Positions 34,584-40,835 of a stretch of DNA of 64,000 nucleotides are shown in pieces. Position 1 is the first letter of the stretch. The number at the start of each line of letters is the position of its first letter. The translations under genes were made by a program, and so were the position numbers. The notes under the pieces are model-generated. The model did no database searches, had not been told where the DNA came from, and was given only the letters and a program-made list of their open reading frames with translations. This DNA comes from Malaciobacter mytili LMG 24559 (GTDB lineage: Bacteria; Campylobacterota; Campylobacteria; Campylobacterales; Arcobacteraceae): positions 868,001 through 932,000 of the forward strand of contig NZ_CP031219.1 in NCBI RefSeq assembly GCF_003346775.1, in the 5' to 3' direction.

Positions 34584-35276
34584 ATGGAAAAGTTTTTTAA
34601 GACAATACAACCTCATTCTGGAAAAATTTTAGCTTTTGTAGTAATAATATTTTTTTCATATCTGGGATATAACCTTTATCATGCACCTGTTGATGGGTTT
34701 GAAAATAAATTTGTATATTTATTAAAAGAGTATGGTTATATTATTCTTTTTGCGTGGGGGATGTTAGAAGGAGAAGCAGGGCTAATTATGGCAGGGCTTC
34801 TTTCTCATACAGGAGATATGAGCCTTTATATTGCTATTTTTGTAGCTGGTCTTGGTGGGTTTGCAGGAGATCAGGTATATTTTTATATTGGAAGATTTAA
34901 TAAATCATATGTTCATAGAAAATTTAGAGGACAAAGAAGAAAATTTGCCCTTGCTCACTTATTACTAAAAAAGCATGGTTGGCCTATTATTTTTATACAA
35001 AGATATATGTATGGGATGAGAACAATTATTCCAATTTCAATAGGACTTACAAGATATAGTGCAAAAATGTTTGCTTTTATTAATCTTATTTCTGCTTGGT
35101 TATGGGCGGCTATTACTATAGTTCCTGTTTGGTATTTTGGAGAAGAGATTTTAAAAGTATTACATTGGGTAAAAGAACATTGGTATTTTGCTTTACCATT
35201 TGCACTTGTTTTTGGTGGAAGTATAATATATTATTTTAATAAAGCTACTCAAAAAAAGGATAAATATGAAAATTAA
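34584..35276 (+). CDS. DedA/SNARE-associated family membrane protein
   Basis: Polytopic inner-membrane protein, 230 residues. After an N-terminal helix, the DedA domain spans about 45-200: MLEGEAGLIMAGLL, LGGFAGDQVYFYIGRF with its conserved G and acidic residue, and FIQRYMYGMRTIIPISIG near 137-154, the F/G-x-R-x-x-P block of the family. DedA proteins are implicated in lipid (undecaprenyl phosphate or phospholipid) recycling and proton-motive-force-dependent functions; that is family knowledge, not visible here. It overlaps pepA by 11 bases. Confidence 0.85.
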   Translation: MEKFFKTIQPHSGKILAFVVIIFFSYLGYNLYHAPVDGFENKFVYLLKEYGYIILFAWGMLEGEAGLIMAGLLSHTGDMSLYIAIFVAGLGGFAGDQVYFYIGRFNKSYVHRKFRGQRRKFALAHLLLKKHGWPIIFIQRYMYGMRTIIPISIGLTRYSAKMFAFINLISAWLWAAITIVPVWYFGEEILKVLHWVKEHWYFALPFALVFGGSIIYYFNKATQKKDKYEN

Positions 35277-36669
35277 TTTAGTAGATAAAAATAAAAAACT
35301 AAAATCTGGTTTAGAGATAATTATATTAAATGATTTAGAAAAAGCAAAAGATAAAAAAGCCTTAAAAAGCTTAAACTTTGAGCCAAAAGATGAAGCTTGT
35401 ACTCTTTTAGTAGAGAGTGAAAGAATTTATGTTGGGTGTGAAGGAAGTGATTATGATAGTATTGCTATTGCAATAGCAACTGCGATTAAAAAGTTTAGTT
35501 CAACAACTTTTAAAAGTGCTAAAGTTTATATAGAAGATACAACTTTATTAAAAGCAGTAGTTGAAGGGGCACTTTTAGGTAATTATAAATTTGAAAACTA
35601 TAAATCAAATGCTAAAAAAAGTAAAAAACAAGAGTTAAATATTATTGTAGATGAGGTTTCTTCAAAACTTGAAAAAGTTTTAGAAGATTCAACTACTATT
35701 TGTAAGGCTGTAAATAAAGTAAGAACTATGGTAAACACTGCACCAGCAGATTTTTATCCAGAAGTTATGGCAGAAATTGCAAATAATATTGCTTTAGAAA
35801 ATGAGTTAGAGTGTAGTATCTTTGATGAAAAGTATTTAGAAAAAAACTCTATGAATGCAATGCTTAGTGTGGGAAGAGCATCAGTTCATGAATCAAAACT
35901 TATTCACTTAGCTTATAAACCAAAAAATGCTTCTAAAAAAATAGTACTTGTTGGTAAAGGTTTAACTTATGATTCAGGTGGGTTATCTTTAAAGCCTGCT
36001 GATTATATGACAACAATGAAATCTGATAAATCAGGTGGATGTGCTGTTTTAGGTATTTTATATGCAGTTGCAAAGCTAAAATTACCAATTGAAGTTCATG
36101 GAATAGTTGGAGCTGTTGAAAATATGATTGGTGGAAATGCTTATAAGCCAGATGATATTTTAACTGCAAAAAATGGTACAACTATTGAAGTTAAAAATAC
36201 AGATGCAGAAGGAAGATTGGTTCTTGCTGATTGTTTATGTTATGCTCAAGATGAGATTAAAGATATAGATTATATTTTTGATTTTGCTACATTAACGGGA
36301 GCTTGTGTAGTTGGAGTTGGAGAATATACTACAGGTATTATGGGAAATAATGATATTTTAAAAAGAAATGCAGTTTTAAGTGCTTTAAGAGCAGGAGAAT
36401 ATGCTACAACTTTAGACTTTAATAGATTTTTAAGAAAAACAATAAAATCAGAAGTTGCTGATATAAGTAATATTGCAAATACTAGATATGGTGGAGCAAT
36501 TACTGCTGGAATTTTCTTAGATAATTTTATTTATGAAGAAAATAAAGACAAATGGATACATTTTGATATAGCAGGACCAGCATATGTTGAAAAAGCTTGG
36601 GGATATAACCCTTTTGGAGCAAGTGGTGCTGGGGTTAGAATGACTTTAGAGTTTTTAAAAAGCTTATAA
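35266..36669 (+). CDS. pepA: Leucyl aminopeptidase (M17)
   Basis: Cytosolic metallo-aminopeptidase, 467 residues. The M17 catalytic domain contains VGKGLTYDSGGLSLKPADYM near 228-247, KSDKSGGCAVLG, and the NTDAEGRLVLAD signature near 313-324 that supplies metal ligands and the catalytic Arg. The N-terminal domain (1-160) is poorly conserved, as is normal. PepA homologues can also bind DNA in E. coli, but nothing here shows that. The gene overlaps the DedA gene by 11 bases and ends in a bidirectional terminator. Confidence 0.92.
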   Translation: MKINLVDKNKKLKSGLEIIILNDLEKAKDKKALKSLNFEPKDEACTLLVESERIYVGCEGSDYDSIAIAIATAIKKFSSTTFKSAKVYIEDTTLLKAVVEGALLGNYKFENYKSNAKKSKKQELNIIVDEVSSKLEKVLEDSTTICKAVNKVRTMVNTAPADFYPEVMAEIANNIALENELECSIFDEKYLEKNSMNAMLSVGRASVHESKLIHLAYKPKNASKKIVLVGKGLTYDSGGLSLKPADYMTTMKSDKSGGCAVLGILYAVAKLKLPIEVHGIVGAVENMIGGNAYKPDDILTAKNGTTIEVKNTDAEGRLVLADCLCYAQDEIKDIDYIFDFATLTGACVVGVGEYTTGIMGNNDILKRNAVLSALRAGEYATTLDFNRFLRKTIKSEVADISNIANTRYGGAITAGIFLDNFIYEENKDKWIHFDIAGPAYVEKAWGYNPFGASGAGVRMTLEFLKSL

Positions 36670-36695
36670 GAAGAAGTGTTTAACACTTTTTCTTA
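36667..36695. terminator. Bidirectional terminator between pepA and the DUF134 gene
   Basis: TAAGAAGAAGTG (36667-36678) pairs with CACTTTTTCTTA (36684-36695) with one G-U pair and a five-base loop. The arms contain the stop codons of both convergent genes, and A/T-rich tracts flank both sides, so the hairpin can serve pepA on the plus strand and the regulator on the minus strand. Confidence 0.65.
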
Positions 36696-37280
36696 TATTG
36701 GAATATTTGCTAAATCATTAAATTTTATTTGTTTTTTCAAAATAGTATAAATACCTTTAGATAATAAAGAGTTTTTAAGTCCTGCTCCTATTTCATTTAC
36801 TAAAAAGAAGTTTACACGCTGTTGCACTAAAAGCTTTGGTAAAATCATTCCTGGCTTTTGATTTTCAAAAAATACAGGATTTTCTATACATTTTAAAAGA
36901 GTATATTTTTTATCTTGAATTTCAAAAATTAAAATATATTTTCCTCTTGCATTGCAGTTGATTAATTCCTCTTCCTCATCACTACAAATAGCAATTAAGT
37001 AACTATCTTTTTGGTCATGTATATGCAGTTTTGCTCCACTAATTAGACAATTTGCTACTTTATGTCTTGCATTTCTAATAATTCTAGAGAATGTAGGTCT
37101 TGATACATTCATTCTTTTTGCTGCATCCTCTTGGTAAAGTCCTAATAAATCCATAAGATAAATTGCTTCAATCTCTTCATGAAGTAGGGCTATTTCATTT
37201 TTATTTTCAATTTGTGTTTGCCCAAATTTTTTAAAAAGTGGTTTGAAGTTTAATTCTCTTTGATTTTTATCTCTAGCCAT
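36693..37280 (-). CDS. DUF134 (UPF0251) DNA-binding protein fused to a NifX-like domain
   Basis: Putative transcription regulator of 195 residues. The N-terminal half is a DUF134-type helix-turn-helix (LMDLLGLYQEDAAKRMNVSR, then PTFSRIIRNARHKVANCL, about 37-75). The C-terminal half (about 90-185) has the dinitrogenase iron-molybdenum cofactor / NifX fold pattern: AICSDEEEE..., GKYILIFEIQDKKYTLLKCIENP, VNEIGAGLKNSLLSKGI. This domain binds metal clusters in NifX/NifB relatives, so it could be the sensory part. It is transcribed divergently from the cytochrome bd operon across a 120-base region with paired palindromes. AAGGAATTAA precedes its ATG. Function is inferred, not known. Confidence 0.85.
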   Translation of the reverse strand: MARDKNQRELNFKPLFKKFGQTQIENKNEIALLHEEIEAIYLMDLLGLYQEDAAKRMNVSRPTFSRIIRNARHKVANCLISGAKLHIHDQKDSYLIAICSDEEEELINCNARGKYILIFEIQDKKYTLLKCIENPVFFENQKPGMILPKLLVQQRVNFFLVNEIGAGLKNSLLSKGIYTILKKQIKFNDLANIPI

Positions 37281-37341
37281 TTAATTCCTTATAATAAAAA
37301 AGATATTTTATCATATTTTCAATAATTTGTCATTTTATTTC

Positions 37342-37386
37342 TTGACATATGTTCATAAAAGTTGTAAAATTATGAACATATGTTCA
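37342..37386 (+). promoter_or_regulatory. Sigma70-like promoter covered by two palindromic operators (cyd operon)
   Basis: TTGACA at 37342-37347 and TAAAAT at 37365-37370 with exactly 17 bases between them make a near-consensus promoter, unusually strong for this genome. A perfect 14-bp palindrome, TGAACATATGTTCA, lies at 37373-37386 over the expected transcription start. A 12/14 match to it lies at 37342-37355 over the -35. In addition ATGTTCATAA (37349-37358) and TTATGAACAT (37370-37379) form a perfect 10-bp inverted repeat. Two dimers spaced about three helical turns apart would block the promoter. The divergent DUF134-NifX protein is the obvious candidate to bind it. Confidence 0.75.
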
Positions 37387-37400
37387 AAAAGGAGAGCATA

Positions 37401-37613
37401 ATGAACTTTTTAAAATCAGTTTTTAATCTTTATTATGATGGATTTAGAAACTTAACAATAGGAAAAAGTTTATGGAAAATAGTAATTATTAAATTGATTA
37501 CTATTTTAGTGGTATTAAATATTTTTGTTTATGACAAAAATTTTAAAAGTGAATATAAAACAAAAGAAGAAAAACAAGATTTTGTTTATAAAAATATGAT
37601 AAAAGGGAATTAG
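37401..37613 (+). CDS. DUF4492 small membrane protein of the cytochrome bd operon
   Basis: Seventy-residue protein, MNFLKSVFNLYYDGFRNL..., with one membrane helix at about 27-46 (VIIKLITILVVLNIFVY) and a charged C-terminal tail. It matches the DUF4492 type found directly upstream of cydA in Campylobacterota and Bacteroidetes. ATG 37401 follows AAAGGAGAG (37388-37396); an upstream in-frame ATG at 37380 lies inside the operator palindrome and is rejected. cydA begins one base after its stop. It is presumably an accessory subunit or assembly factor of the oxidase. Confidence 0.85.
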   Translation: MNFLKSVFNLYYDGFRNLTIGKSLWKIVIIKLITILVVLNIFVYDKNFKSEYKTKEEKQDFVYKNMIKGN

Positions 37614-37614
37614 C

Positions 37615-39141
37615 ATGGAAGAGAGTTTAGTTGACTGGTCCAGGGCTCAGTTTGCATTAACAGCAATTTATCACTTTTTATTTGTTCCTTTAACATTGGG
37701 ATTATCTTTTATAATTGCAATTATGGAAACAATTTATGTAAAAACAGGACAAGAAAAGTATAAAAAGATGACTAAGTTTTGGATGACTTTATTTGCAATT
37801 AATTTTGCAATTGGAGTTGCAACTGGTATTATCATGGAGTTTGAATTTGGTACAAATTGGGCAAATTATAGTTGGTTTGTAGGGGATATTTTTGGTGCAC
37901 CATTAGCTATTGAGGGAATTTTGGCTTTTTTTATGGAATCAACTTTTTTTGCAGTAATGTTTTTTGGATGGGACAAAGTATCTAAAGGTTTTCATCTTTT
38001 ATCTACTTGGTTAGTTGCAATAGGTTCAAATTTAAGTGCTTTTTGGATTTTAGTTGCTAATGGATGGATGCAATATCCAGTGGGAATGAAATTTAATATA
38101 GATACAGTTAGAAATGAGATGGTAAATTTTTGGGATGTGGCTTTATCTCCAGTTGCAATTAGTAAATTTTTACATACTGTTGGCAGTGGTTATGTAATAG
38201 GTGCACTTTTTGTTGTTGGAATTAGTGCTTGGTATTTACTTAAAAAAAGAGAAGTTGCTTTTGCAAAAAGTTCTATGTTAGTAGGAGCTACATTTGGATT
38301 AATTGTGTCTATTTTTTTGGCTTTAAGTGGAGATGAATCAGCTCATCAAGTTGCTTTAAAACAGCCAGTTAAACTTGCAGCTATGGAAGGACTTTATGAA
38401 GGTAAAGAAGCAGCCTCAATTGTAGCTATTGGAGTTTTAAATAGTAAAAAAACTATAGACAATAATGAAAAAACTTTTCATTTTGAATTAGAAATACCTT
38501 ATGCACTTTCACTTTTAAGTTACCATAATTCTAATGCTTTTGTTCCTGGATTAAAAGATTTGGTTTATGGAAATGAAAAATATAATATTGAAAGTGCAAA
38601 AGAGAAAATTCTAAAAGGGAAAATTGCTCTTGAAGCTTTTAAACAGTATAAAAAATATATAAAAGAAGGAAATACTAAAAAAGCAAATGATGCAAAATTT
38701 GTTTTAGAAAGTTATATAAACTATTTTGGGTATGGTTATTTAACTGAACCAAAAGATATTATTCCTCCTATTTCACTTACTTTTTATTCCTTTCATCTAA
38801 TGGTTACACTTGGTGGATGGTTTATTTTACTTTTTGCAGTTGTTTTATTTTTACTTCTTAAAAAAGATATTACTAAACAAAGATTTTGGTTATATGCAAG
38901 TATGTATTCTATTCCTTTAGGTTATATTGCTGCTGAAGCTGGTTGGATTGTAGCTGAAGTGGGAAGACAACCTTGGGCGATACAAGATTTAATGCCAGTT
39001 GGAATTGCTGCAACAAATATTGCTACTGCAAATGTTCAAATTACTTTTTGGTTATTTGCAATTTTATTTACAGCATTATTAATTGCAGAACTAAAAATTA
39101 TGGCAAAACAGATAAAAATTGGTCCAAATGGAGGTCATTAA
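37615..39141 (+). CDS. cydA: Cytochrome bd ubiquinol/quinol oxidase subunit I
   Basis: Large subunit of the high-affinity terminal oxidase carrying haems b558, b595 and d. Nine or so membrane helices in 508 residues. His20 in the first helix (ALTAIYHFLFVPLT) and His187 (KFLHTVGSGYV) are in haem-ligand positions, and Glu100 in APLAIEG matches the conserved Glu of the proton/haem d pathway. GRQPW near 451-455 is the family signature. The Q-loop is the short form. It is part of DUF4492-cydA-cydB-cydX-like-NifX-like, with a one-base overlap to cydB. Confidence 0.94.
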   Translation: MEESLVDWSRAQFALTAIYHFLFVPLTLGLSFIIAIMETIYVKTGQEKYKKMTKFWMTLFAINFAIGVATGIIMEFEFGTNWANYSWFVGDIFGAPLAIEGILAFFMESTFFAVMFFGWDKVSKGFHLLSTWLVAIGSNLSAFWILVANGWMQYPVGMKFNIDTVRNEMVNFWDVALSPVAISKFLHTVGSGYVIGALFVVGISAWYLLKKREVAFAKSSMLVGATFGLIVSIFLALSGDESAHQVALKQPVKLAAMEGLYEGKEAASIVAIGVLNSKKTIDNNEKTFHFELEIPYALSLLSYHNSNAFVPGLKDLVYGNEKYNIESAKEKILKGKIALEAFKQYKKYIKEGNTKKANDAKFVLESYINYFGYGYLTEPKDIIPPISLTFYSFHLMVTLGGWFILLFAVVLFLLLKKDITKQRFWLYASMYSIPLGYIAAEAGWIVAEVGRQPWAIQDLMPVGIAATNIATANVQITFWLFAILFTALLIAELKIMAKQIKIGPNGGH

Positions 39142-40274
39142 TGTTTGAAAATTTAACATATTTACAACTTCAACAATATTGGTGGATAATTATTTCACTT
39201 CTTGGTGGGCTTTTTGCTTTTATGATGTTTATTCAAGGAGGACAAACTTTACTTGGTAAAATATCTCAAGGTGATGAGACTTTAAAAACAATGTTAATTA
39301 ACTCTTTGGGTAGAAAGTGGGAGTTAGGCTTTACCACTTTGGTTTTATTTGGTGGAGCATTATTTGCAGCTTTTCCTTTATTTTATTCTACAAGTTTTGG
39401 TGGAGCTTATTGGGTTTGGATGGGAATACTTTTTTGTTTTATTCTACAAGCAGTAAGTTATGAGTTTAGAACAAAACCAAATAACTTTTTTGGTCAAAAA
39501 ACTTATGAAATATTTTTATATATAAATGGAAGTTTGGGAGTATTTTTACTTGGGGTTGCAATTGCTACTTTTTTTAGTGGTTCGGAGTTTTATATTGATG
39601 AAAGAAATTTTTCATATTGGCAAAATAGTTTAAGAGGATTGGAGGCTTTAAGTAACCCTTTTAATGTACTTTTAGGAATATCACTTTTATTTTTAGTTCG
39701 AATTAGTGCAGCTATGTATTTTATAAATAATATTGACAATATACTAATTAAAAAACGAAGTATAAACTCTATAAAAATTGATATGATAGTTTTTTTAGTA
39801 TTTTTCTTAAACTTTTTATATATGCTTTTTACAAGAAGTGGTTTTTCTTATGATAAAAATGCTCATATTTTTATAGAAAAATATAAATATTTAAATAACT
39901 TTATAGATATGCCTTTTGTTGGATTACTTTTTATTTTAGGAATTATACTTGTAATAATTTCTGTTTTTAATACAGTTGAAAAACAAAAAAGTTGTTGTAT
40001 TAAAACTGGTGGAGTAGGTATAGTTTTAACAGTAATGGCACTTTTTTTAAATGTGGGATTTAATGGTACTTCATACTATCCCTCACTTTATAATTTACAA
40101 AGTTCTTTAACAATTGAAAATAGTTCAGGTAGTGAATATACCTTAGTTGTGATGAGTTATGTTTCCTTAATGGTTCCTTTTGTTATTGCATATATTGCAT
40201 ATGCTTGGTTTCAAATGGATAAGGTAAAAATCACCAAAGAAGAAATTATGTCAAAAGATGCACATAATTATTAG
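39141..40274 (+). CDS. cydB: Cytochrome bd oxidase subunit II
   Basis: Second subunit of the bd oxidase, 377 residues with about eight or nine helices. The N-terminal LQQYWWIIISLLGGLFAFMMFIQGGQTLLG and the following RKWELGFTTLVLFGGALFAAFP block are typical of CydB. The true start is ATG 39141, sharing its first base with the cydA stop, with GGAGG at 39130-39134; the longer frame beginning at 38973 only runs antiphase through cydA. It ends ten bases before the small CydX-like gene. Confidence 0.93.
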   Translation: MFENLTYLQLQQYWWIIISLLGGLFAFMMFIQGGQTLLGKISQGDETLKTMLINSLGRKWELGFTTLVLFGGALFAAFPLFYSTSFGGAYWVWMGILFCFILQAVSYEFRTKPNNFFGQKTYEIFLYINGSLGVFLLGVAIATFFSGSEFYIDERNFSYWQNSLRGLEALSNPFNVLLGISLLFLVRISAAMYFINNIDNILIKKRSINSIKIDMIVFLVFFLNFLYMLFTRSGFSYDKNAHIFIEKYKYLNNFIDMPFVGLLFILGIILVIISVFNTVEKQKSCCIKTGGVGIVLTVMALFLNVGFNGTSYYPSLYNLQSSLTIENSSGSEYTLVVMSYVSLMVPFVIAYIAYAWFQMDKVKITKEEIMSKDAHNY

Positions 40275-40283
40275 GAGAAAAAT

Positions 40284-40391
40284 ATGGATTATACAAGTTC
40301 ATTAATTTGGTTAAGTGTTTGGCCTTTTGTAATATATATGGCTTATAGATTTTGTTTTAAAAACGCACAAAAATTTGACGAGGAGTTTTAA
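40284..40391 (+). CDS. 35-residue single-helix protein, CydX-like
   Basis: Short gene between cydB and the NifX-like gene. AGGAGA at 40273-40278 precedes the ATG. The product MDYTSSLIWLSVWPFVIYMA continues to YRFCFKNAQKFDEEF: one membrane helix at about 7-24, then a basic and acidic tail. Size, topology and position after cydB match CydX/CydH-type accessory subunits, although the sequence is not close to E. coli CydX. Its last codons contain GAGGAG, the ribosome binding site of the next gene, so the two are linked. Confidence 0.7.
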   Translation: MDYTSSLIWLSVWPFVIYMAYRFCFKNAQKFDEEF

Positions 40392-40392
40392 A

Positions 40393-40806
40393 ATGTATGC
40401 ATTTCCAGTAAAAACATCAAAAGAAAATAGTGCAATAGCACCATCATTTTGTAAAGCAAAATATTTTGCTTTTTATGATGGAACTAACCTTAGTATTAAA
40501 AAAAATGAGAGTAGTTGTGGAAGAAGTGTAATGAAATGGCTTTTAGAAAATAATGTAAAAAAACTAATTATTAAAGATATTGGAAGAAACCCTTATAATC
40601 TTGCAAAACAGAATAATTTTGAGTTTTTTTATGCGGGAGATGAGAGGATTGAAACTTTTGAGATTTTAGAAAAAATAAAAACTTCAAAATTAGAAAAATT
40701 AACTCAAGAAAAACTTCAAGTAATTTTAGATAATCACAACGATAGTTTTCACAATCATTCACACTCTCATACCCACACAAATAAAAAATCTTTAATTTTT
40801 ATTTAA
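40393..40806 (+). CDS. NifX-like dinitrogenase iron-molybdenum cofactor domain protein with His-rich tail
   Basis: Soluble protein of 137 residues. Residues 1 to about 105 have the NifX/NifB-C fold pattern (FPVKTSKENSAIAPSFCKAKYFAFYD, then SCGRSVMKWLLENNVKKLIIKDIGRNPYNLAKQNNF). The C-terminus HNDSFHNHSHSHTHTNKK carries seven histidines in 18 residues, a metal-binding tail. ATG 40393 follows GAGGAG; an upstream TTG at 40375 lies inside the small CydX-like gene. No nif genes are present, so a cofactor role in nitrogenase is excluded. It is the last gene of the cyd operon and shares its fold with the C-terminal domain of the divergent regulator. Confidence 0.82.
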   Translation: MYAFPVKTSKENSAIAPSFCKAKYFAFYDGTNLSIKKNESSCGRSVMKWLLENNVKKLIIKDIGRNPYNLAKQNNFEFFYAGDERIETFEILEKIKTSKLEKLTQEKLQVILDNHNDSFHNHSHSHTHTNKKSLIFI

Positions 40807-40834
40807 AAGGTCTCATTTTTATGAGACCTTTTTT
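40805..40834. terminator. Strong bidirectional intrinsic terminator
   Basis: AAAAGGTCTCAT (40805-40816) pairs perfectly with ATGAGACCTTTT (40821-40832) around a TTTT loop, followed by more T on the plus side and preceded by A (T on the minus strand). It lies between the convergent NifX-like gene and the TorA-like gene and can end both transcripts. Confidence 0.9.
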
Positions 40835-40835
40835 A

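Noticed and set aside
37374-37385. GAACATATGTTC as a Gram-positive-type SOS (LexA/DinR) box
   Set aside because: The sequence fits GAACN4GTTC exactly, but the gene controlled is a cytochrome bd operon, a second related palindrome lies beside it, and a divergent DUF134 regulator is a better candidate. Campylobacterota generally lack LexA.
38973-39140. N-terminal extension of cydB into cydA
   Set aside because: The extension is read antiphase inside the cydA C-terminus; the ATG at 39141 overlaps the cydA stop and has GGAGG upstream.
40393-40806. NifX-like protein as evidence of nitrogen fixation
   Set aside because: No nitrogenase or nif assembly genes are present; the fold is widely used outside nitrogenase.
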